In this document: one piece after another, positions 29,752-36,660 of the stretch
Layout: each line of letters opens with the position of its first letter
Numbering within the stretch: position 1 is the first letter of the stretch
Assembly (NCBI GenBank): GCA_028687035.1
Contig: JAQUAX010000016.1
Span: 17,419 to 81,418 of the forward strand
Direction of reading: 5' to 3'
Source: Dechloromonas sp.
GTDB lineage: Bacteria > Pseudomonadota > Gammaproteobacteria > Burkholderiales > Rhodocyclaceae
DNA length: 64,000 bases
Translations under genes and position numbers: made by a program
The notes under the pieces: model-generated
What the model was told of the DNA's origin: nothing
Database searches by the model: none
Seen by the model: only the letters and a program-made list of their open reading frames with translations

Positions 29752-29842
29752 GCCGCCGGGGCCGGAAAATCCCGGAAAACCGCCGTCATCCGTTAGAATT
29801 CCCCTTTTTCCGCAGCGCAATCAACTCCTTGCCCGGCAACCC

Positions 29843-31189
29843 GTGATCCGCAAACTCATCTCCCGCGTCTTCGGTGGCAAGAAAGCCGCCGCCAACCACC
29901 ACGAACCCGCCGTCATCCCCGTTTCCGGCCACGGCATCACCCGCGACCGGATCAGCTCCGGCAGCCGGCGCGTCTGCGAGACGCTGCAGGCCAAAGGCTT
30001 CAAGGCCTTCGTCGTCGGCGGCGCCGTGCGCGACCTGCTGATCGGCGCCGAGCCGAAGGATTTCGACGTCGCCACCGACGCGACGCCGGAAGAGGTCCGC
30101 GCCGCCTTCCGCCGCTCGCGCATCATCGGCCGCCGCTTCCAGATCGTGCATGTGATGATGGGCCAGGAAACCCTGGAAGTGACCACCTTCCGCGGTGAAC
30201 TGGGCGCCGACACCAAAAAGGACGAGCACGGCCGCGTGCTGCACGACAACGTGTTCGGCAGCCAGGCCGAGGACGCCGCGCGTCGCGACTTCACGGCCAA
30301 CGCGCTGTACTACGACCCGACGACCGAGGCGGTCATCGATTACCACCACGGCGTCGGCGACCTCAAGGCGAAAACCCTGCGCATGATCGGCGAGCCGCGC
30401 GCCCGCTACCGCGAAGACCCGGTGCGCATGCTGCGCGCCGTCCGGCTGGCGGCCAAGCTCGGGCTGATCATCGACCCGGAAGCCAGCAAGCCGATCCGCG
30501 AAATGGCCGGCCTGCTCGAAAACGTCCCGGCCGCCCGGCTGTTCGACGAGATGCTGAAGCTGCTGACCTCCGGCCACTCCGTGAAGTGCCTGACCCAGCT
30601 GCGCGAAGCCGGCCTGCACCACGGCCTGCTGCCGCTGCTCGACGTCATCCTCGAGCAGCCGATGGGCGAGAAGTTCGTGATGCTGGCGCTGGCCAACACC
30701 GACGAGCGCATCCGCCGCGGCAAGGGCACGTCGCCCGGCTTCCTGTTCGCCACGCTGCTCTGGCACGAAGTGCTGGCGCACTGGGAAAAGATCAAGGCCG
30801 GCGGCGAAGCGAAGATTCCGGCGCTTTACCAGGCGATGGACACGGTGCTCGACGTGCAGGGCGAGAAGCTGGCGATCACCCGCCGCATCGCCGGCGACAT
30901 CAAGGACATCTGGGCGCTGCAGCCGCGCTTCGAACAGCGCGCCGGCAAGCGCCCCTACGCGCTGCTCGAGCAGCCGCGCTTCCGCGCCGGCTACGACTTC
31001 CTGGTGCTGCGCGCGCAGGCCGGGGAGATCGACATGGAAATGGCCGACTGGTGGACGCGCTTCCAGAATGTCGACGGCGACAAGCGGGCCGAGATGCTGT
31101 TGCCCGAAGCGGCCGGCGACAAGAAGAAACGCCGCCGGCGCAAGAAAAAACCGGCCAACGGCGACGTCGACCGCGGCGGCGACGAGTAG
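29843..31189 (+). CDS. pcnB: Poly(A) polymerase I PcnB
   Basis: The 448-residue protein has the nucleotidyltransferase signature VVGGAVRDLLIGAEPKDFDV with catalytic acidic residues, then RRSRIIGRRFQIVHV, RRDFTANALYY and YREDPVRMLRAVR. The last 25 residues are very rich in Lys and Arg, which suits an RNA-binding tail. The start is taken as GTG at 29843 (IRKLISRVFGGKK, the usual family N-terminus), although an in-frame extension reaches 29684. It polyadenylates RNA 3' ends and promotes decay. Followed directly by folK. Confidence 0.93.
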   Translation: MIRKLISRVFGGKKAAANHHEPAVIPVSGHGITRDRISSGSRRVCETLQAKGFKAFVVGGAVRDLLIGAEPKDFDVATDATPEEVRAAFRRSRIIGRRFQIVHVMMGQETLEVTTFRGELGADTKKDEHGRVLHDNVFGSQAEDAARRDFTANALYYDPTTEAVIDYHHGVGDLKAKTLRMIGEPRARYREDPVRMLRAVRLAAKLGLIIDPEASKPIREMAGLLENVPAARLFDEMLKLLTSGHSVKCLTQLREAGLHHGLLPLLDVILEQPMGEKFVMLALANTDERIRRGKGTSPGFLFATLLWHEVLAHWEKIKAGGEAKIPALYQAMDTVLDVQGEKLAITRRIAGDIKDIWALQPRFEQRAGKRPYALLEQPRFRAGYDFLVLRAQAGEIDMEMADWWTRFQNVDGDKRAEMLLPEAAGDKKKRRRRKKKPANGDVDRGGDE

Positions 31190-31666
31190 ATGGCCACCGC
31201 CTACGTCGCGCTCGGGGCCAATCTCGGCGACCCGGTCGCCACCGTCGAGGCCGCCTTCGCGGCGCTCGCCGGACTGCCGCAGACGCGCGTCGCCGCCACG
31301 TCGGCGCTGTACCGCACGGCGCCGGTCGGCTACGCCGACCAGCCTGAATTCATCAACGCCGCCGCCCGCCTGGAAACGGCGCTCGAGCCGGAAGCCCTGC
31401 TCGACGCGCTGCTCGGCATCGAACAGGCCTTCGGCCGCATCCGCGCCGAACGCAACGGCCCGCGCACGCTCGATCTCGACGTGCTGCTCTACGCCGACCG
31501 CGTGCTGGCAACGCCGCGCCTGACGCTGCCGCACCCGCGCCTGCACCTGCGCGCCTTCGTGCTCTACCCGCTGGCCGACCTCGCGCCAGACCTCGTCATT
31601 CCCGGTCGCGGCACGCTGGCCGCGTGGCTGCCGGCCGTCGCCAACCAGGGCATCGTCCGGCTGTGA
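31190..31666 (+). CDS. folK: 2-amino-4-hydroxy-6-hydroxymethyldihydropteridine diphosphokinase
   Basis: The 158-residue enzyme transfers pyrophosphate from ATP to the pterin in folate synthesis. It begins TAYVALGANLGDPVATV and contains the signature LETALEPEALLDALL, then RNGPRTLDLDVLLY with the Mg-binding Asp residues, and LTLPHPRLHLRAFVL. It starts at the base after the pcnB stop, and its own stop overlaps the GTG of a broken DUF486 gene. Confidence 0.95.
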   Translation: MATAYVALGANLGDPVATVEAAFAALAGLPQTRVAATSALYRTAPVGYADQPEFINAAARLETALEPEALLDALLGIEQAFGRIRAERNGPRTLDLDVLLYADRVLATPRLTLPHPRLHLRAFVLYPLADLAPDLVIPGRGTLAAWLPAVANQGIVRL

Positions 31667-31746
31667 ACCTGCTCAAGGACCTGCCGGTCATCTGGCAGAC
31701 GGTATTGCTGCTCGCCGCGTCGAACGTCTTCATGACCTTCCGCTGA
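31663..31746 (+). pseudogene. DUF486 (DMT-like) membrane protein gene, cut at the island edge
   Basis: A GTG at 31663 overlaps the folK stop and encodes NLLKDLPVIWQTVLLL and then AASNVFMTF, matching the N-terminus of DUF486 proteins, which normally continue with AWYxHL. Here the reading frame changes after ttc at about 31740 and stops at TGA 31744-31746, leaving 27 residues of roughly 115. Base composition drops at the same place. I read this as the point where the genomic island entered. The missing remainder is not in the window. Confidence 0.75.
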
Positions 31747-31760
31747 TATACGGAGCGCAC

Positions 31761-31862
31761 CACTTGCCGAGTATCCAAATTCCCCATCATTTAATGGGCA
31801 AAACGGTAGGCAAGTGCCATATACACTTGCCTTAAGTCAAAAACAGCATCTTCTGGCAAGTG
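31761..31862. repeat. Four copies of CACTTGCC in alternating orientation at the island's left edge
   Basis: CACTTGCC occurs directly at 31761-31768 and 31824-31831 and inverted (GGCAAGTG) at 31809-31816 and 31855-31862. The two middle copies form an 8-bp stem with a 7-base loop. The cluster begins about 20 bp inside the break in DUF486. It may be a recombinase- or transposase-binding end, or an operator of the downstream transporter; nothing in the sequence decides between them. Confidence 0.6.
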
Positions 31863-31962
31863 CTTGTTGGGTAGAAACTGATGAAGATTGCTGCTCTCCA
31901 GCGACCTTAGAATTACTGATGGATAGCAACACCTCAACCACTCAACAGTTCGGTAGATCAAA

Positions 31963-33198
31963 GTGACAACGCTTGCAGTTGCTGTATTCCTGTTGGTCTA
32001 CTTGGGGATGATTTTTGGCGGACTCCCATTCCTGCAATTGGATCGCACTGGCATAGCGCTGCTTGGGGCAATCGTCCTTGTCGCATCCCAAGTGATTAGT
32101 GTCGAAGAAGCATATCGGTCATTGCATTTACCGACATTGATCCTGCTCTTTTCCTTCATGGTGATTTCCGCTCAACTCAGGTTAGGTGGTTTTTACCCAT
32201 GGGCCGCGCGCAGGATCGCTTCTTCGAATGGCAGTCCGCCAGCCCTGCTGGGTGCCGTCATTCTTGCCGCGGCATGTTTGTCAGCCGTGTTCAGCAACGA
32301 CGTCGTATGCCTGGCAATGGCACCTGTAATCATGGAGATATGTCGCGCCAAGAATCTCAATCCAGTGCCGTTCTTGATTGGCCTCGCCTGTGCTGCGAAT
32401 ATCGGCTCGGCTGCGACTCTTATTGGTAATCCACAAAACATCCTGATTGGACAGACGCTCAATCTATCGTTTGGCCGCTACCTCCTGCTGACATTCATTC
32501 CGATAGCGTTAAGTCTGATAGTGACCTGGTGCATTGTCATCGTTTTGATACACCGTCAAGGATGGGCTTCAGGCGAATCCGATATGGCTATTCCGGAAGA
32601 CAAGCGCAGTGAGGAACCTGAACCACTAGATCTTTGGCAGACCACAAAGGGTCTTGCCGTGGCTATCGTTCTCTTTATCGCATTTCTGTATGCGCCTTGG
32701 CCGCGCGAACTTATGGCACTAGCTGGAGCAGGACTTTTGCTTTGCAGTCGCCGATTGCATTCAAGACACATGCTCGGCCTTGTTGACTGGCAGATCCTGA
32801 TCTTGTTCATTGGTCTCTTTGTGGTCAACCATGCCGTACAACGAACAGGATTGCTAACTCAAGTGGTGGAGGCGTTGGCATCCGCAGGTTTCGACTTGCG
32901 GGATTCTGGGCCGCTCTTCGTCACAAGTTTTGCACTCAGCAACATCGTGTCGAATGTGCCAGCGGTAATGCTTCTATTGCCCACAACTGCAGGCGAGTAT
33001 GCGGGTACCTTACTGGCCCTTTCGAGTACCCTTGCAGGAAATCTCCTAATTGTCGGTAGCATTGCCAACATCATCGTCGTCAATGAGTCGGCAAGAAAAG
33101 GGGTCATGATTGGTTGGCGGGATCATGCAGCATTCGGGATACCAGTTACCTTAGCTACTCTAGCGATAACCGTAGCTTATCTATCGTTACTTTCCTAG
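31963..33198 (+). CDS. SLC13/ArsB-type anion transporter
   Basis: The 411-residue membrane protein has about ten to eleven helices. It carries the ion-transporter superfamily signatures FSNDVVCLAMAPVI near residue 110, ANIGSAATLIGNPQNILIG near 147, and in the second half LSNIVSNVPAVMLLLP near 325. These twin re-entrant segments are typical of SLC13, CitM and ArsB/NhaD transporters. The start is GTG with no strong ribosome-binding site. Codon use is much less GC-rich than in the backbone genes to the left, consistent with transfer. Substrate (dicarboxylate, sulfate, arsenite or other anion) is unknown. Confidence 0.82.
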   Translation: MTTLAVAVFLLVYLGMIFGGLPFLQLDRTGIALLGAIVLVASQVISVEEAYRSLHLPTLILLFSFMVISAQLRLGGFYPWAARRIASSNGSPPALLGAVILAAACLSAVFSNDVVCLAMAPVIMEICRAKNLNPVPFLIGLACAANIGSAATLIGNPQNILIGQTLNLSFGRYLLLTFIPIALSLIVTWCIVIVLIHRQGWASGESDMAIPEDKRSEEPEPLDLWQTTKGLAVAIVLFIAFLYAPWPRELMALAGAGLLLCSRRLHSRHMLGLVDWQILILFIGLFVVNHAVQRTGLLTQVVEALASAGFDLRDSGPLFVTSFALSNIVSNVPAVMLLLPTTAGEYAGTLLALSSTLAGNLLIVGSIANIIVVNESARKGVMIGWRDHAAFGIPVTLATLAITVAYLSLLS

Positions 33199-33390
33199 CT
33201 AGCCTTGTCCCCCTCCTACCAGCGGAGTCCCCGGACTCGACTCAAATCGGAAGAAGTAGTCACCTTTGGAAAGCGGACGGTCAGGAACGTAGAGGTGACA
33301 GGCGCTGGGCGGCTTCGCCGCGAAGCTTCCTGTGATCGAAGAAAACGGGGACGACTGACCTGTTAGGCTGGGGATTTGAGTGCCAAAGCC
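33199..33390. other. Non-coding stretch between transporter and cassette array
   Basis: No gene is supported. A GTTAGGC core, read as GCCTAAC on the minus strand at 33362-33368, lies about 20 bp beyond the stop of the minus-strand nuclease gene, where an attC R'' box would be expected. No matching partner box follows, so an attC here is probably truncated. The middle part holds a GC-rich palindromic run around 33310-33335. Confidence 0.4.
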
Positions 33391-33924
33391 TCACACCACT
33401 GTGCCTTTGACTGCCAGTTCGCACAGCTTCTCCTTGATTAGGCGAACTAGTTCCACTGAGTCCCACAATGCGACTATTTCTTGAGTCCGGAGCACAACCA
33501 ACCGTCGCCCCTCTCTTAATGCCGCAGCCACCACGGCGTGGGCAGCCGTCAAGTCCTCGGCGTTCCCAGTAATACCGTTGGTCGCGACCAGAACACCAAA
33601 GTTTAGGCCCCGGTTGCGAAGCTTAGAATCAAACCAGTTCACCTCTCCGCTGCCAACAGCTTGAGACCAATTCTTACATTCAACAAGAATGATATTGGGC
33701 AGGAAGAAGAGCCCATCGGGGTGCCCGTCATTCCAAAGCGCGACATCTATCTCCTCCGTTTGGAACGCATTCATCTCGTTCCTCTTGGTTATCGAAATTC
33801 CTGGCACTTGGGCAAATACGTAGCAAATTAGGTCCTCAAGGGCACGGCCTTGCTCGGCTGTAGTTGCCGCATTAGCACCGGCATCTAGGAAGCCCTGGAC
33901 CGTATTCTGGGCGATCATAGCCAT
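33391..33924 (-). CDS. Mrr-type restriction endonuclease-like protein
   Basis: The 177-residue protein has a PD-(D/E)xK nuclease core: Glu30 in EQGRALEDLI, Asp60 in TEEIDVALWN, and Glu82-Cys-Lys84 in IILVECKNWSQAV, followed by the Mrr-like NRGLNFGVLVATNGITG. The start is ATG at 33924, two bases after the stop of the TIR-nuclease gene, so the two are co-transcribed and probably act together. By family it would cut DNA; Mrr proteins often target modified DNA. It forms the downstream half of an integron-like cassette. Confidence 0.75.
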   Translation of the reverse strand: MAMIAQNTVQGFLDAGANAATTAEQGRALEDLICYVFAQVPGISITKRNEMNAFQTEEIDVALWNDGHPDGLFFLPNIILVECKNWSQAVGSGEVNWFDSKLRNRGLNFGVLVATNGITGNAEDLTAAHAVVAAALREGRRLVVLRTQEIVALWDSVELVRLIKEKLCELAVKGTVV

Positions 33925-33926
33925 CG

Positions 33927-34841
33927 CTAACGTACACCATGAACGCGGCGATTCCGCAAATCCCGAATCAGTTCGGGAAACGCTTGCTGTCTTAAGCGCT
34001 CGAGCAAGGACCGTATTGAGAGAACCAAGATGTTCGGGGGCGACGCCACAAAGATTTCTTCGTCGAACTCGGGGCCCACGCCGTACAGAAGGACTCCCCA
34101 CCGGGATCCAGACGCACCAACGTACTCTGCTAGCTGCCACATGGCCCGAGAGACGTCCGTTTTCCCTTTCACCGCGCCCTTTACTTCAACCAAGAGCGGG
34201 TTCCCGACAAATGGCTCTAGAACGTCTGACCAGACCGCGATGTCAGCCCCAAGATCCCCGTTAGGCGACGCGACGACAAGATCAGCGCCAGAGTCTCTGA
34301 GTGCATCAGCAACGAGTCCTTCAATTGAACGCCAGTGCTTCGCGGCTAGTTCGCGATCCAATCTCTCGATGAACTCATCAGCCTTGTTTCCCAGCCGTAT
34401 TAGCGCCTTTGGCGGGCTTGAGCGCTCGCGTTTCGAGTTCGTGGGTGCGGAAAGCACTTGGTCAAGAGCGAACCCAATAGCGTCAGCATTATCAATCTCG
34501 GTCTTCAGCACCAGAAACTGGTGCAAGGCGAACGGAATAGGTTCCGCCTTGGGTGAGGCTATCAGGACGATCCGACGACCAAGCGCCGAGGCCTGGCCCA
34601 ACTCGAACAGCACCCAAGGGGAACTTCGATCCGCCGTGATCACGCCGATAACGAGGTCAGCCTGCCCAAGTTGTTTTTGTATCTCGGACGCCCAATCGAC
34701 ACCGACTTCCAAATCACTCGGCACCAGCACTCGAAGTCCGCGCTCTTCGAGCATTGCCCTAAGCACTCCCAAATTAGCGCCGGCAGGTGCAGCAATGAAG
34801 CATGTCTTGGATAACGTGGTAGTTGTCACCATCATGATCAC
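33927..34841 (-). CDS. TIR domain fused to a PD-(D/E)xK nuclease domain
   Basis: This 304-residue protein joins two domains. Residues about 12-118 look like a TIR or TIR-like fold: KTCFIAAPAG, VDWASEIQKQLGQADLVIGVI, and SSPWVLFELGQA with Glu80 at the position of the NADase catalytic Glu. Residues about 160-290 look like a PD-(D/E)xK nuclease, with Asp200 in GADIAVW and Glu219-Val-Lys221 in LLVEVKG. It is followed after 2 bp by an Mrr-type nuclease gene. The fusion suggests an antiphage role in which nucleotide signalling or NAD loss is tied to DNA cleavage; this is inference. I do not recognise it as a named system. Confidence 0.7.
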   Translation of the reverse strand: MIMMVTTTTLSKTCFIAAPAGANLGVLRAMLEERGLRVLVPSDLEVGVDWASEIQKQLGQADLVIGVITADRSSPWVLFELGQASALGRRIVLIASPKAEPIPFALHQFLVLKTEIDNADAIGFALDQVLSAPTNSKRERSSPPKALIRLGNKADEFIERLDRELAAKHWRSIEGLVADALRDSGADLVVASPNGDLGADIAVWSDVLEPFVGNPLLVEVKGAVKGKTDVSRAMWQLAEYVGASGSRWGVLLYGVGPEFDEEIFVASPPNILVLSIRSLLERLRQQAFPELIRDLRNRRVHGVR

Positions 34842-34906
34842 TCAATAGTGGCCAGAACTCATCGAGAGTCGCAGCCAAGGTGTAGCGTCTGTGTGTACGT
34901 CGTGAG

Positions 34907-34952
34907 GCCTAACGTGCAGCTTGGAGCGTCCCGCTCGAAACGTTTGTTAGAC
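34907..34952 (-). other. attC-like recombination site (integron cassette boundary)
   Basis: Read on the minus strand the site begins GTCTAAC (R'' consensus) and ends GTTAGGC (R' consensus), with a GAGCG/CGCTC inner stem. It starts 7 bp after the stop of the 35502-34960 gene, as cassette sites do. At 46 bp it is shorter than most attC sites. Confidence 0.65.
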
Positions 34953-34959
34953 GTGCGGC

Positions 34960-35502
34960 TCATGTTCGAGATTCTTCCTTACTGGGGCTGAGAGCCGACC
35001 AAGACACTCTCGCAAATGTTCCTTCGCCCTTTGATAACCGCTTACGTTCAATGAAGCGTCCCTCGAACTCAAATTCTTCGCTGATTTTGATTATCAAAAG
35101 TCTATTAAAATTTCCGGCGCGTTTGACTTGAACTTGAGCCCCATCTTTTTCTGGGGAAATGGTTTTGATTTCTACAAAATCATTTCCAAGTTTGCCATCT
35201 GACCCTCTGGTATGTGGTTTGTGGCGCTTGATCCCATATTTAATTTCAGCGTATAACTCGCCCAACTCGCCCCAAATTTGCAGATAGCGCCCGGTGAGTT
35301 CGTGGTAGCTCATTGCATTCTCGACCAAATTTTCGAAAATCATAACCAGCATAGAATCAGCCTGTGAGTGCACCGCCGGCGATTCTTGCTCATGTAGAGG
35401 CTCCCACTCCCAAGGGTTATATCCACAAGCAGCAGCATCAGCTATTTGTTCTGGGCTATAGCCATCATTATTCATATCGTGCAGAAAGTCCCAATCGCTC
35501 AT
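34960..35502 (-). CDS. Cassette-encoded protein with a nuclease-like GNDFVEIKT motif
   Basis: I do not recognise the family. The ATG at 35502 is preceded by AAGGGGAC and yields 180 residues. The first 40 are acidic and Trp-rich (MSDWDFLHDMNNDGYSPEQ). The middle holds GELGELYAEIKYGIK and then GSDGKLGNDFVEIKTI, which resembles the Asp...Glu-x-Lys active site of PD-(D/E)xK nucleases. The gene lies between two attC-like sites, in the cassette orientation, so it is probably a mobile cassette gene. Nuclease activity is a guess from the motif alone. Confidence 0.6.
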   Translation of the reverse strand: MSDWDFLHDMNNDGYSPEQIADAAACGYNPWEWEPLHEQESPAVHSQADSMLVMIFENLVENAMSYHELTGRYLQIWGELGELYAEIKYGIKRHKPHTRGSDGKLGNDFVEIKTISPEKDGAQVQVKRAGNFNRLLIIKISEEFEFEGRFIERKRLSKGEGTFARVSWSALSPSKEESRT

Positions 35503-35513
35503 ATAGTCCCCTT

Positions 35514-35580
35514 GCCTAGCCTTCAAGCTAACCAATCTGCGCGGCTTTTTGCGCAGGTCTGGTTGAGCATCGGGTTAGCC
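35514..35580 (-). other. attC-like recombination site (67 bp)
   Basis: On the minus strand the order is GGCTAAC (R''), GCTCAACC (L''), a CTGCGC/GCGCAG stem, GGTTAGCTT (L') and GCTAGGC (R'). Length and inner symmetry fit an integron attC. R' departs from the GTTRRRY core by one base, so the site may be impaired. The next cassette gene starts 12 bp beyond it. Confidence 0.62.
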
Positions 35581-36229
35581 GAGCCTGTAATATCGGTTCA
35601 AGTATTTCTGCCCTCTTCACCGCGCACTCCAAAGTTATGTGGTCATTTGCATAGAGGTCCCAAAGCTCTCGAATTTCGGGTTCCAATTTGTTGATGGCCA
35701 TGACTGCAGTATTTCCTGTGGTAAGGCCCTGCCATATGTAATTCGCGGCCGCCTCGACGACGGCAAAGCCTTTCTCATACCAAGCGCTGGCCTGTATTGT
35801 TTCATCCAAACCACCTGACCAATGTAGATACTTCGATACCTTCCCGCTGTGCTCGATAAGCGCTCGGTTGTTCCACTTTGTAATTGGTATTCCGTCTGGC
35901 GCCATAGCCTTGGTAAATTCGATAAGCCGCTCGTATCTCGGAATAATCCTTTCGAGTATTTCGTTGAGCTTTTTAGCATTGCCAGTGCACTTCTTGTACT
36001 CGCTTGCCTCCAATTTTGTACCTACGCCGACAATCAGTTGTTCAAAGAGTAGTTGCTCTATTGCAAGACGAGTTTCAAGCGCAGCATACTCAAGCGCACT
36101 GACATTTCTATTGGACTTTGCATAGTCGAGCCATGACAGTGCCTTAAACGCTCGGCCCGACGATTCAAAGAAATTGATCTCGGTGACAATTTCGTTGGGA
36201 CTACGCTTTGTAAAGGACGGAATAGGCAT
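35528..36229 (-). CDS. Cassette-encoded hypothetical protein, 233 aa
   Basis: No known domain is recognised. The protein from ATG 36229 (MPIPSFTKRSPNE) is largely helical and soluble, with an AALETRLAIEQLLFEQL segment near residue 60 that may be a coiled or bundle-forming helix, and Trp-rich motifs (KYLHWSGGLDE, ANYIWQGLT). The last 18 residues, starting at ARLTRCSTRPAQ, are translated from the attC-like site itself, a common feature of integron cassette genes. It shares orientation with the two following cassettes. Confidence 0.6.
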   Translation of the reverse strand: MPIPSFTKRSPNEIVTEINFFESSGRAFKALSWLDYAKSNRNVSALEYAALETRLAIEQLLFEQLIVGVGTKLEASEYKKCTGNAKKLNEILERIIPRYERLIEFTKAMAPDGIPITKWNNRALIEHSGKVSKYLHWSGGLDETIQASAWYEKGFAVVEAAANYIWQGLTTGNTAVMAINKLEPEIRELWDLYANDHITLECAVKRAEILEPILQARLTRCSTRPAQKAAQIG

Positions 36230-36660
36230 CTTTACTTGTTGAAATCGGCATTTCAGCACACTAGCATAACACTACCCTTGGATGATTGCTTTGGGCAACA
36301 GCAGTCAAGGTTCGTTCTTGGCCAGAATCAGCGGTCTACACCGCTGCGCGGGTCAGATAAAATTGATGCCCCGGGTCATTTTTTCTGTGTTGCTAACAGC
36401 TCGGCTGATCGATCGGAAGCGAAATCGCTGAATACTTTCGGTTGTGATCCAATGATCGCAAGTAACTAGAGTCCGGCACACTTGCATTGTTCGCTTAACT
36501 GGATAACATACGCACATGGTTGTCCGACACCAGCCAGTGCGCGTCGCAATTGCGACAGGGCAAATCAGGACACTTCCTCTGCTACACCATCATTTTTCCA
36601 TCGAGCGTTGCTCTGGAATGCGCACACCAGGATTCATGGCGCTCGGACTTGGAGAAAATG
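36230..36660. other. Intergenic region between cassette array and the next plus-strand gene
   Basis: No gene supported. On the minus strand GTTATGC at about 36266, just before the first cassette gene, resembles the R' core of a further attC or of attI, but I cannot find the partner box. CGGGTCA occurs twice around 36351-36379, followed by a T-run. An in-frame extension of the next gene reaches 36520, but the ribosome-binding site favours the start at 36661. Confidence 0.35.

Noticed and set aside
27418-31546. Two long minus-strand frames opposite hda to folK
   Set aside because: Both lie opposite recognised core genes (HAD, channel, pcnB, folK) and show no family features.
33391-36229. A complete integron with integrase
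   Set aside because: No tyrosine-recombinase gene with integron features is found on either strand in the window, and no convincing attI is seen.
36351-36385. Possible intrinsic terminator or IS end around the repeated CGGGTCA
   Set aside because: The copies are direct rather than inverted, so they do not form a terminator, and no transposase or matching end is present.
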